A stretch of 64,000 nt of DNA, taken from contig NZ_VBSN01000013.1 in assembly GCF_006149045.1 (NCBI RefSeq), positions 1 to 64,000 of the forward strand. The letters run 5' to 3'. The notes under the pieces were generated by a model. It searched no databases. It was not told the DNA's origin and worked only from the letters and a program-made list of their open reading frames with translations. The DNA is from Dyadobacter flavalbus (GTDB taxonomy: Bacteria; Bacteroidota; Bacteroidia; Cytophagales; Spirosomataceae). The position numbers and the translations under genes were made by a program. Below are positions 16,912 through 24,634 of this stretch, one piece after another; positions within the stretch are counted from its first letter, which is position 1, and each line of letters begins with the position of its first letter.

Positions 16912-17892
16912 TTATGCCGCCTTGCTGATCGCCATGACAAGGCGTTCATAATCTTCTTTGGCTGTTTTTTTCATGTCGAGACGAGACTCCGGAGTAAATT
17001 CAAGAACGCCTCGGCCGCCTTTGTAGTAAATCATGGTGATCGGCGTGTACTTTTTGCCTGTTGCCTGCTCTCCTACTTCCTTGATAAAGTTGTTGACCAG
17101 TTCCACCTCAGAGATATCGCCCAGCATCATTTCATTCATGCCGGCATAGGCAGCTGCTCCAACGTAATCGAAGATATCCAGCAGATCTTCCAGTGGTGTC
17201 ATTTCCTTTGGATTGCAGCCAAGTCCGACCGCTTGATTTGCTTCTCCCAAAACCATGGAGTCAAAAGCCTGTTTAAGTGGAAACCCGTCACGAATGCCGC
17301 CATCGAAAACGCATTTGAGTACACGATCTTTGGTACGCAGGTCAGTGATGGGCCCACAAAGGCCGGGTATATTGCAAGATGCAGCAATGCCGCGGGCAAG
17401 CTGATGTCTGTCGTCAAAGTCATCCGGAGTTAAGCGAATCCTTGCACCTGTATGAAGATCGACAACATTAAATCCAAACTTGTATTTCCATTCAGGAAAG
17501 TCGGTCAGTATTTGCTCGATTGTCTCAACAAGCGGATCGATTGACATCATGCCTTTCAAGCCTTTCCTGTTAAAAATGAGCTTGGGTATCAGCTTTAACT
17601 TATTGATCTTGAATTTGCCATTTTTAATGTGTCCGTCACCCGGTTTAAAAATCTGCTTGGCATTGTTGGCGAATACCTGTTCAAACAGCTTGTCCAGATA
17701 AGCATAAGGAATATCCAGAGCTGCGGCCATGGCAGTCAGAGAGCCTGTTGAAGTGCCAGTGAATCCAACAATGTGAAATAGGTGCTTGATCAAATGGTAT
17801 AAGTCCCATTGCCAACACCCTCGGGCGCCGCCACCGGAAAACACGAACCAAGTATTGGTTTTTTGTTTGGGGATTGGGTTTTCTATGAACAT
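16912..17892 (-). CDS. Patatin-like phospholipase
   Basis: The 326-aa protein shows every patatin landmark: the oxyanion loop FSGGGARG (18-25), nucleophile elbow GTSTG with Ser48, an ASCNIPG block (171-177) and the dyad Asp197 in FDGG. The family hydrolyses acyl esters of phospholipids. It lacks a signal peptide or TM segment, so it would act on the inner membrane from the cytoplasm or reach the envelope at lysis. It lies directly after the endolysin gene and before the tailspike. It could aid outer-membrane disruption, replacing or supplementing spanins, or be a virion or effector enzyme. Confidence 0.88.
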   Translation of the reverse strand: MFIENPIPKQKTNTWFVFSGGGARGCWQWDLYHLIKHLFHIVGFTGTSTGSLTAMAAALDIPYAYLDKLFEQVFANNAKQIFKPGDGHIKNGKFKINKLKLIPKLIFNRKGLKGMMSIDPLVETIEQILTDFPEWKYKFGFNVVDLHTGARIRLTPDDFDDRHQLARGIAASCNIPGLCGPITDLRTKDRVLKCVFDGGIRDGFPLKQAFDSMVLGEANQAVGLGCNPKEMTPLEDLLDIFDYVGAAAYAGMNEMMLGDISEVELVNNFIKEVGEQATGKKYTPITMIYYKGGRGVLEFTPESRLDMKKTAKEDYERLVMAISKAA

Positions 17893-17896
17893 TAAA

Positions 17897-17906
17897 AGTG
17901 TGTGTT
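17897..17906 (-). promoter_or_regulatory. ACACACT start element
   Basis: AACACACACT lies 4 nt before the patatin ATG at 17892, inside the 69-nt gap that follows the endolysin gene. Confidence 0.6.
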
Positions 17907-17961
17907 TGTATTACCTAAAGTTAATCAAAATGCCGATATTAACAAACTATTATTCAAGCAT

Positions 17962-18585
17962 TTAAGCTAATAAAATCTTACTATATTTCTCATTCACATC
18001 AGCCAAACCGATCAATCCTCCGTTCACAGCTTTACGCGCTCCGATTACATCGGAGGTGTCTGCATATCGGTTTAAACGGTTCCTCTTCCAAAAGGCGGCG
18101 GCCGACATAATTGCCCAGTAAGGTTCTAAAAGCATATCGGGATTGGTGACAATGGCCCCATCCATTTGAAACTCGAAATCAAGTGCTTCGTAGTTATCCT
18201 TGAAGGTTGTCATCATGTAGCCACGTCCTCTATACTTCCAGCCATCGCCGCTTTCATAATCACCGTTACCATACCGGTTTGCATACGTCATGTTTGCAAT
18301 CTTCTCAGGCTGCCAGGCAATCTGTAAAGCTGTTTTGTTCGGGTATTTTCTGATAGCATTCGGATTAACAGCATAACGTGTAGGCCAAGTTTTAGCCAGG
18401 CCATTAGCGGAGTAATTCAGATTTTCAACAAGCCGCGTAAACCCTTGCGATTCGTGCCCGATCTGAGCCAGAAACATGGCGATTCTTTTCTGTGTGATCA
18501 GTTCGGCATAATTGCAAACCTCATCCCAATATGGAATAATGGCTTTACTCTTCGGAAATAGTGTGTGTAATTTGCTGGTGTTCAT
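17962..18585 (-). CDS. Endolysin, glycoside hydrolase family 19
   Basis: The 207-aa enzyme carries the GH19 landmarks: FLAQIGHESQGF with probable acid Glu45, VENLNYSANGL with Glu54, and YRGRGYMMTT near residue 118. Family members in phages cleave the glycan backbone of peptidoglycan. There is no signal peptide, so release through a holin-like partner is expected. Its start overlaps the stop of the upstream coiled-coil gene by 4 nt, tying it to the TM/coiled-coil pair as a lysis cassette. Confidence 0.9.
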   Translation of the reverse strand: MNTSKLHTLFPKSKAIIPYWDEVCNYAELITQKRIAMFLAQIGHESQGFTRLVENLNYSANGLAKTWPTRYAVNPNAIRKYPNKTALQIAWQPEKIANMTYANRYGNGDYESGDGWKYRGRGYMMTTFKDNYEALDFEFQMDGAIVTNPDMLLEPYWAIMSAAAFWKRNRLNRYADTSDVIGARKAVNGGLIGLADVNEKYSKILLA

Positions 18586-19064
18586 TTCTTATTGAACGGG
18601 TTTATCTTCTGCCAGAAACTTTGCTTCTCAGGTAAAGGAGCATGAATCATGGGCAGATTAAAGTTTTTTTTTAAAGTGTCTTGCAAGGTGGCAGGGTCCT
18701 GATATTGCACATCGTATTTTAGTACGCTGTCCTGCGGAAAACGTTTAAGAATGTAAACCAGACGATTGATGATCTTCTTCTGCGTTTCATTTGCCTCTTT
18801 GAACTGATTGAGATTGTACTGCAGATTAGCCAGGTTCTTATCTCTTTCATTCAGCAGGCTGTCACTCTTGGAAATCTTCTCAGCCAAAAGCTTTCGCGCG
18901 CTATTCAACTCTTCCTCAAACTTGGCAGGAAACGGATCATCCTTAATCTTTAAAGGCTCAACCTTTAAGTTATGATCATCCTGCTCGACATTCTGAAATG
19001 CAAAGCCTGTGCTTAAGATAGCTATGGTCAATGCCACAGCGAGTTGAATACTTCCCTTTTTCAT
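18582..19064 (-). CDS. Signal/anchor plus coiled-coil protein, possible spanin-like lysis protein
   Basis: The 160-aa product has an N-terminal hydrophobic segment (about residues 8-23, ending GFAFQ) that may be cleaved or act as an anchor. A coiled coil follows (about 48-110), then a basic tail with FWQKINPFNKK. It is translated with overlaps of 4 nt on both sides (upstream TM gene, downstream endolysin). The layout resembles Rz-type spanins but no lipobox is present, and homology cannot be judged by eye. Confidence 0.6.
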   Translation of the reverse strand: MKKGSIQLAVALTIAILSTGFAFQNVEQDDHNLKVEPLKIKDDPFPAKFEEELNSARKLLAEKISKSDSLLNERDKNLANLQYNLNQFKEANETQKKIINRLVYILKRFPQDSVLKYDVQYQDPATLQDTLKKNFNLPMIHAPLPEKQSFWQKINPFNKK

Positions 19065-19489
19065 GGTACTAAGTTTTTTGAAACAGAATCAAGTTGTTTG
19101 CTGTTTTGTTTGGCTTTCACGGCCTCTTTATTGATTGCCTTAATTACTTTTTTGCCCTCCTGATCAAGATGTTCAGACCTTTGCTGATTACGCTCCAGCT
19201 TTACCATGACTTCATCTTTAAAGTCGTTGAACTGCTGGTTCAGGTTATCATACTTAATGTCCTTTGCAGCAATGGTACTGTCCAGCCTTTTCTGATCCTC
19301 TTTCCTCTGCTCCTTGAGTTCTTTTGCACACTCTGCACGTACCGCGTCCGTTTTGTCACTCTGATTACCAATTTTGACCCATAGGGTCGGTACTGCAAAT
19401 ACTATTATTACAATTAAAATCAGAAACGAAGCAGCGGCATAATTTCCCTTTTTTACGTCGGCTCGTATGTCATCCAAGAACTCCTTCAT
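19061..19489 (-). CDS. Single-TM coiled-coil protein, possible holin or inner-membrane spanin
   Basis: The 142-aa product has one membrane span at about residues 19-39 (AASFLILIVIIVFAVPTLWV) followed by a long charged coiled coil (about 50-135). This is the architecture of Rz-type inner-membrane spanins. A pinholin role is also possible, since no other holin candidate is near the endolysin. The start has a weak version of the phage element (CCCACTATGAA before ATG). Confidence 0.58.
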   Translation of the reverse strand: MKEFLDDIRADVKKGNYAAASFLILIVIIVFAVPTLWVKIGNQSDKTDAVRAECAKELKEQRKEDQKRLDSTIAAKDIKYDNLNQQFNDFKDEVMVKLERNQQRSEHLDQEGKKVIKAINKEAVKAKQNSKQLDSVSKNLVP

Positions 19490-19549
19490 TTCATAGTGGG
19501 CTATGTATTACATCGAAAAAAGCATACCAAAAAGCATTAACTGATTGAT

Positions 19550-21301
19550 TTATTGCAAGTTAAATTTCACTTGTTTATTGAGTGACCCGCCAGCTGCTTG
19601 CCACTGATACCTGTATGGCTGCAGGCCTGTATAATTTGTTACTGAATAGTTAAATGGTGCTCCCTGCTCAATGCCTGTCATGCCGGATGAGCTATCAAGA
19701 AACTGCGTTTTAATCTTCCAGAGCGCTTCCGCCAGCTGACCAATTTTTGAAGGATGAAACGACATAGCGAAGTGTACGATTTTCCCACCTCTTCGGAAAA
19801 AGGATGCAGAGTAATCATACAGGATATTGCCGTTCAGATCAGTTCCATAGGATGGATTCGGAATTTGAGATAACGAAATATCATCAGGATCGAATTCAAT
19901 AGCTGCATCGGAGCCGGTGAAGGTTCCGATATTTAAGTCAGTTGCCATCAACTTGTCGCTTTGATAATTCGCGTCACCGGCACTTGAATAGATAATGTCG
20001 GGCTGATCAGAAGTTGCGGCGCTGAACACCGTATTCAGTTTATTCGTAAAACGCCAGGCATCCAGTGGTGCGCCAGTTGCTGCATACATTGCACAGGCCC
20101 TTGCTCCTCCTCCTTCTCTAACTCCTTGTACAAAAGCTGCATGAAATCCTCTGAGTGCTTCCGTTTGGAACTCGTACCAGAGCCGACCTTTCGGAGTAAG
20201 TAGCATTTGCTCGACTGCATTCGTTCCTGTTCCTGCCGGATAAGGAGGCGTTTGATTTCCTGAGTATATTGCCCATGCATCTTTGTCGGCACTTGCGTAA
20301 CCTGCGATGATAACCGGGCTCTCATTGTAAGTGACATAATACTCCTCTGTTTGGCCGGTTGTTGTAGAAATGTAATCGACTGACTTTGGATAAGCCTTCA
20401 ATACCTGGGATAAGTGACGAGCGCAGTTTTTGAACTTTGTCCTGCCAACATCCGAACTCATAGAAGGCATATAGACCCGGTTTGTGGAGGTAGGTATTTC
20501 ATACCAGACATTATCATTGGCCAGTGTTGCCTTGTGGCCGTCCGGAATAACATTGTCCCCTTCCCTTCTCCACGGCACAAGACAAATGCTCAGTTTAATA
20601 TTTCTGGCAATGCACCAGTTGACTGCTGCCAGTATTTTATCATCGCGGAAATTTCCTTCTGACGGTTCGTACTCGTACCATTTTACATTTACGCGGATAC
20701 CGTCAATTCCCTTAAATGATTGACCTTGATAGCTGAGGTTCAGAAATGCCTCTGCCCTTTCTCTCCATTCCGGCGCAAGCCCGGTAGCCTGCGTTACATC
20801 AAACCCATATCCGGTAAAGTTCATGTACACGTGCCGACCCGAAGTTTCAGGCGTTGGCGTGGTATTGAAAACAGTAAAGCTGACACCTGCCGAGACAGTC
20901 GGGCAAGTCAGACCGACAATTTGCAGCTCGTAAGTTCCGTAGGGAATTGCGGTATATGTAACAGAAACCGTTTGTGCTGCGCTGCTTGCCGATCCGGTCC
21001 TGATTACAGTTCCGTTCTGCTTTACATTCCAGACGAGTGAAGGAACATTAACGCCTGTCCAGTTGAAAGTAAGTCCGGTTGTCGATTTGTCCAGAACCGC
21101 GTTCAATACGGGCCCGCCCTGACATACAGGTGTGGTTGTGGTTGTATCCGGTTTGGCAGGAAGTCTCTGCAGCCATTGATCCAGATACACCTTTACCCAT
21201 TCCTGAGTTGCAGCATCACCCGCATTCGGGAAATGAACATCCACCTGAGCAGTGCAGGTAAATGAGAAAATCAGTAATAATAGTGTGTGTGAGAATTTCA
21301 T
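19550..21301 (-). CDS. Secreted TIM-barrel-like glycoside hydrolase candidate
   Basis: I chose ATG 21301 because it begins a signal peptide (MKFSHTLLLLIFSFTCTAQ) and lies 1 nt after the upstream stop. The 583-aa product then has a short ATQEWVKVYLDQWLQ helix, a Cys..GP beta domain (about 57-140) shared with the next two genes upstream, and a large domain (about 155-560). The large domain has barrel-type strings: GIDGIRVNVKWYEYEPSEGNF, KLSICLVPWR, TGQTEEYYVTYNES and KIVHFAMSFHPS. These recall beta-galactosidase-like or GH5/GH42-type folds, with Glu residues in TEEYY as catalytic candidates. The substrate is unknown. It is probably a surface or receptor glycosidase. Confidence 0.65.
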   Translation of the reverse strand: MKFSHTLLLLIFSFTCTAQVDVHFPNAGDAATQEWVKVYLDQWLQRLPAKPDTTTTTPVCQGGPVLNAVLDKSTTGLTFNWTGVNVPSLVWNVKQNGTVIRTGSASSAAQTVSVTYTAIPYGTYELQIVGLTCPTVSAGVSFTVFNTTPTPETSGRHVYMNFTGYGFDVTQATGLAPEWRERAEAFLNLSYQGQSFKGIDGIRVNVKWYEYEPSEGNFRDDKILAAVNWCIARNIKLSICLVPWRREGDNVIPDGHKATLANDNVWYEIPTSTNRVYMPSMSSDVGRTKFKNCARHLSQVLKAYPKSVDYISTTTGQTEEYYVTYNESPVIIAGYASADKDAWAIYSGNQTPPYPAGTGTNAVEQMLLTPKGRLWYEFQTEALRGFHAAFVQGVREGGGARACAMYAATGAPLDAWRFTNKLNTVFSAATSDQPDIIYSSAGDANYQSDKLMATDLNIGTFTGSDAAIEFDPDDISLSQIPNPSYGTDLNGNILYDYSASFFRRGGKIVHFAMSFHPSKIGQLAEALWKIKTQFLDSSSGMTGIEQGAPFNYSVTNYTGLQPYRYQWQAAGGSLNKQVKFNLQ

Positions 21302-21302
21302 T

Positions 21303-21407
21303 CTAATCTTGGTTTTCCTTCTTTGGCCTTTTCGGGTCGCGCTGCCGGGCACATTTTAACTTGCATGCTTGGCATGGCTTATTACATTGCTTTTTAGCGT
21401 TCTTCAT
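21303..21407 (-). CDS. Cysteine-rich basic 34-aa peptide
   Basis: The peptide reads MKNAKKQCNKPCQACKLKCA and then a very basic tail. Four cysteines in C-x3-C-x2-C-x3-C spacing suggest a metal site or disulfides. The start overlaps the 39-aa gene upstream, and the stop is 1 nt before the glycosidase ATG, so the gap is filled with coupled reading frames. No family is recognised. Confidence 0.5.
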   Translation of the reverse strand: MKNAKKQCNKPCQACKLKCARQRDPKRPKKENQD

Positions 21408-21513
21408 AAATCCGGCTTTGTTGATTTTGATAAGCTCCGTAGCATAGCGCCAGTGTTCCGGCTGTGATCAGGCATAGCATGCCGAGCAGGATTGCTTTTT
21501 GAATTCTGGTCAT
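21394..21513 (-). CDS. Single-TM 39-aa membrane peptide
   Basis: The start ATG overlaps the stop of the 859-aa gene by 4 nt (ATGA), and the frame codes one membrane span (AILLGMLCLITAGTLALCYG) with a short polar tail. Coupled start and stop positions on both sides make it a likely real gene. It might be a lysis regulator or holin-like peptide, but it is not next to the endolysin. Confidence 0.5.
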   Translation of the reverse strand: MTRIQKAILLGMLCLITAGTLALCYGAYQNQQSRIYEER

Positions 21514-24089
21514 AGCTGATGTAGTTTAACAGATGCCATTATACTTGAAGCACTCATTGTATATGTCTGCCCGTTGTATTGATATTCTACTTCGTGAACA
21601 GAGCCGTCAGCATACGGATTGAGATACATAACTGCCAGTTTGCCGTTTTTAACTTGTCCATAGCAAATGCCTCTTTTATCGTAATAGGCATCGATTACAT
21701 CATTGATATTTATATTGGATACCTCCTGCCAGCTTCCACCATCAATGCGGAACCTGAGAAATGAGCCTGTGCCGCCTGAAACTTGCATGAAGGATTGGTG
21801 ATACTTCTGCATGCCAAGTGCAATGAAATCTTCAAAGCCGGATGTTGCAAAGGCTTCTATTTGCCCTGGTTGTTTCCAGTAAGGAAAAGTGTCATTTGAT
21901 TGTGGAGACGTGGCACCATTTGGAATCCATAGGCTGTTGTTCCAGTATTGACGGTCATACCTGAAATTGCCGTCTGTTTTTGATGCGGAACTGAATGGAA
22001 TAAAACCGTCCATAAACACGCGGCTTATCAATGCATAGTTCACGCACTGAGCCGGAGAGTGAGGCATCTTGACATACTTGTAAAACTTGCCCTCTGGAAA
22101 TGTAGTCTCTTGCAGATTATTGGGATTCCATTCATAGAATGTCTGCATAAAAGCAAATAGTGACTTATTTACTTTATGCGCCAAATATGCCGAATAGATC
22201 ATCCGGTATGGATTGTTCGGCGTGTCCTGAATGCTATTAAAATAAAGCCCATAACAAGCAGAATTTACGTCTTCCATGTTCTGTCCCGGTAAGATGGAAG
22301 ATGGCGGCCAGTCGCTTAAAGGGGCATTCAGGAAGTTCTTGGCCTGCAACCGGTTCATGTAGCCTAGTATTGCAGGGTTGTAACCGTAAGCCGCTACTTT
22401 ATTGTTGAATTCAGGACTAGCCGGATACTGGCTGACAGGACCTGTAAAATAGTTGTGTGCAATCTTGCCTCTACCGGAGAAACGGGCTTGATGTCTGCTA
22501 TTCAGATTAGAGTAATACGGCTTCCAGAAAGGCCATTGTCCGCCAATCGCATGATCTTGCTCGCTATTCTCGAATACAATAATTCTGTGAGTGACCGGGT
22601 ATTGATTTCCTTTATCAAATCCTTGCTGAGTTGTTAAAGGCTCGGTTTGTCCGGGTGTATAATCAAAAAACCTTGTATTCCACCATAATGGATAGCCAAC
22701 TCCTTCAGGTTTCCACTGACCCGAACCACGATCAGGAAGGCTTAATTGCTGTGGTGTCTGTGGAACCTCATCATATGTTTTACCTGCATCGGCTAACGCT
22801 TTTTGTTCGGCAGCACTTAATGATCCAATTTCGTACTTGGAAAAAGTTGTTGCACCTTTCGCCTCTAATTGCTGAATTGTAGAAAGTGAACCTTTGGGAA
22901 CTACCCAGACCTTGCCATCCGTCGAAGGCATATCCGGCATGTAATCCATCCATTGAACTACCTGCTTGGAAGGATTAAAGCCAGAGGCTTCATCATCAAA
23001 AAGGAATGTGGCAAAAGCGCAGGTTGTATTATAGCTGAATGTGCGTCCGGCATTGGGATCTTTCCACCCTTCATCAAATCCCCAAATCAGTATGTCCGTT
23101 ACATCGGGCCTGATTTGCATCTTATATATAGCCAACGGGACATCAGAAGGCCATGGGTAATTTGTTAATCTGGTGGTGCGTTTTTCTACTTTATCATTGA
23201 TAAAGTACCTGAATTCATAGCCATCAGGTGGCGTAATGGTAGCAAGGTCATTGATTACTTTATTCGCTCCAGTTCCGGTGATCTGGATATTCATGTGTTC
23301 AGGGTAGCCGCTTACTACTTTCTTAGCAACTACATTACCAGATGGTGCAGGTGGATCAGTACCGCCCGCACTACCTGAATAAGTAAATGCCATTGTACTG
23401 AAACCGGTACAGGAAACACCATCAAGCCGAAGCGTGTAATTACCCGGTGCAATTTCAGAACTGAAGCCAATGTTAAGAATGCTTGAACTTGGCGCGATCT
23501 GGCCGGTTCTGATCGATTCTCCTGAGGAGTTAAGCACCTTATAGGAAAGCAACTTTACACCATTGCCGTGGAACTGTGTTGTTAAACCGGATGCCGATAC
23601 ATTGTAGATGGACTGGATTAACGGGCCTGCCGCGCAAGCCGGTGTAGTTGTTGGCGGTTCCGGGTCCGGGTTTTGGCTGCCATCAACAGGATAGCCAAAC
23701 GAGTAATAACATGAAGGCCGCAGTACCGCCCTGACCGTTACCCTTGCTGAATCGGTATCAGGAACATTTTCAAGCCTCAGCCTTTCACCAGCAGAATACG
23801 GAATGTCGTTCCAATATTGAACCTGATCACCTTTTGTAATCCTGACTGAGTAATTGTTGATGCCGGGTAGAATACCAGTTAAAGCAAATTCAAGCGCACC
23901 GTCTTCATAGACAACGTTTACAGCTTTCAGTTCACAGTCTGAAACATTGTACTTTTCAAGCTGCGTAAAAATGTACTCCTTCACCCACTCTTCTGTTGCC
24001 ACAACGCCGGAGGAAGGCACTGTAATAACTGACTGGCTGAGTGCAGGAAGTGAAAGAAGAAGGAATAATAAATTAAAAAGCCTTTTCAT
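21510..24089 (-). CDS. Large secreted protein with shared N-terminal module, probable glycan-active surface protein
   Basis: The 859-aa product has a signal peptide (MKRLFNLLFLLLSLPALSQ) and an ATEEWVKEYIFTQLEKY helix. A first beta domain (about 50-125) and a proline linker precede a Cys..GP domain (about 150-235: LTTQFHGNGVKLLSYKV ... GNYTLRLDGVSC). A C-terminal region of about 600 residues is rich in Trp, Tyr and Asn (WGFDEGWKDP, ENSEQDHAIGGQWPFWKPYY). This last part may be a glycosidase-like barrel with a final beta domain, but no family can be assigned. The helix and Cys domain recur in the genes on both sides. ACACACT abuts the ATG. Confidence 0.6.
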   Translation of the reverse strand: MKRLFNLLFLLLSLPALSQSVITVPSSGVVATEEWVKEYIFTQLEKYNVSDCELKAVNVVYEDGALEFALTGILPGINNYSVRITKGDQVQYWNDIPYSAGERLRLENVPDTDSARVTVRAVLRPSCYYSFGYPVDGSQNPDPEPPTTTPACAAGPLIQSIYNVSASGLTTQFHGNGVKLLSYKVLNSSGESIRTGQIAPSSSILNIGFSSEIAPGNYTLRLDGVSCTGFSTMAFTYSGSAGGTDPPAPSGNVVAKKVVSGYPEHMNIQITGTGANKVINDLATITPPDGYEFRYFINDKVEKRTTRLTNYPWPSDVPLAIYKMQIRPDVTDILIWGFDEGWKDPNAGRTFSYNTTCAFATFLFDDEASGFNPSKQVVQWMDYMPDMPSTDGKVWVVPKGSLSTIQQLEAKGATTFSKYEIGSLSAAEQKALADAGKTYDEVPQTPQQLSLPDRGSGQWKPEGVGYPLWWNTRFFDYTPGQTEPLTTQQGFDKGNQYPVTHRIIVFENSEQDHAIGGQWPFWKPYYSNLNSRHQARFSGRGKIAHNYFTGPVSQYPASPEFNNKVAAYGYNPAILGYMNRLQAKNFLNAPLSDWPPSSILPGQNMEDVNSACYGLYFNSIQDTPNNPYRMIYSAYLAHKVNKSLFAFMQTFYEWNPNNLQETTFPEGKFYKYVKMPHSPAQCVNYALISRVFMDGFIPFSSASKTDGNFRYDRQYWNNSLWIPNGATSPQSNDTFPYWKQPGQIEAFATSGFEDFIALGMQKYHQSFMQVSGGTGSFLRFRIDGGSWQEVSNININDVIDAYYDKRGICYGQVKNGKLAVMYLNPYADGSVHEVEYQYNGQTYTMSASSIMASVKLHQL

Positions 24090-24097
24090 AGTGTGTT
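24090..24097 (-). promoter_or_regulatory. ACACACT start element
   Basis: AACACACT directly precedes the ATG at 24089 and overlaps the TAA stop of the upstream gene, leaving no room for a separate promoter. Confidence 0.6.
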
Positions 24098-24530
24098 ACT
24101 TGACCTTGAAAGATTGTGTGCTGGTTCCTGAGCATTTCGTGCCACTTATTGAGAGCGCATATTCTCCTTTTGGTAGCTGCTGAAAACTGATTTTAACAAG
24201 ATTGGACTTTGGCTCTACGGTTCCTGCTGTTGATGCGGCAATTCCATTTATTACCCAGTAAAGCTCCTCAACACCTTTGCCGTGAAACTTGAAAGTGAGG
24301 TAATCTTTGGTGATGTTGGTAATGTCAAGAATCGTTGGACCTTCCGCGCAGGGAGGTAAGGAAACAACCGGAGCAGTCGCAGATTTCAGGCTGTCCATCT
24401 TCTGCTTGACATAGGTTTCAACCCACTGCTTTGTCGCAACATCCTGTGGAATTGTAATCGAGAATGTTGTCTGACATATTGCTGGATTGAGCCAGAATAC
24501 AGCAATGATGAACATTAACTTTTGCAACAT
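24096..24530 (-). CDS. Secreted 144-aa protein made only of the shared N-terminal module
   Basis: I chose ATG 24530, 4 nt after an ACACACT element, rather than an upstream ATG at 24557. The product has a hydrophobic leader (MLQKLMFIIAVFWLNPAICQ), the helix ATKQWVETYVKQKMDSL and one Cys..GP domain (CAEGPTILDITNI ... LTFKFHGKGVEELYWVI ... GEYALSISGTKCSG). It is a short sibling of the next two large genes without their C-terminal enzyme-like parts. It is the first gene of the leftward operon, so probably the most expressed. The role is unknown; a surface anchor or oligomerisation unit is plausible. Confidence 0.6.
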   Translation of the reverse strand: MLQKLMFIIAVFWLNPAICQTTFSITIPQDVATKQWVETYVKQKMDSLKSATAPVVSLPPCAEGPTILDITNITKDYLTFKFHGKGVEELYWVINGIAASTAGTVEPKSNLVKISFQQLPKGEYALSISGTKCSGTSTQSFKVK

Positions 24531-24534
24531 ATAT

Positions 24535-24542
24535 AGTGTGTA
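24535..24542 (-). promoter_or_regulatory. ACACACT start element
   Basis: TACACACT lies 4 nt before the ATG at 24530, in the leader of the leftward operon. Confidence 0.55.
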
Positions 24543-24554
24543 AAATTTTCTATA

Positions 24555-24562
24555 CAAATATA
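24555..24562 (-). promoter_or_regulatory. -7 box of the leftward late promoter
   Basis: TATATTTG on the minus strand matches the Bacteroidota -7 word TAnnTTTG, 25 nt before the first leftward start codon. No clean TTG is seen 19-21 nt upstream (CTG at 23 nt), so this half of the divergent promoter may be weaker or activator-dependent. The shared 17-bp element lies between the two -7 boxes. Confidence 0.5.
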
Positions 24563-24569
24563 ATAAAGT

Positions 24570-24602
24570 GTATTGTATTTGTATACAGTATGATTATATT
24601 TG
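24570..24602 (+). promoter_or_regulatory. Rightward late promoter with shared 17-bp element
   Basis: GTATTGTATTTGTATAC (24570-24586) contains the -33 TTG at 24573-24575; a 19-nt spacer leads to TATATTTG at 24595-24602. The same 17 bp occurs at 36621-36637 and 37978-37994, also overlapping a -33 box, so it is likely a shared operator or activator site as well as promoter core. Confidence 0.7.
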
Positions 24603-24624
24603 TCTCAGTATATTTTTACACTGT

Positions 24625-24633
24625 ACACACACT
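24625..24633 (+). promoter_or_regulatory. ACACACT start element
   Basis: ACACACACT lies 1 nt before the scaffold ATG at 24635, downstream of the rightward promoter. Confidence 0.6.
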
Positions 24634-24634
24634 A

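Noticed and set aside
24531..24634. N-terminal extensions of the two genes that flank the divergent promoter
   Set aside because: Both extensions would translate across promoter boxes; the starts at 24530 and 24635 follow ACACACT elements.
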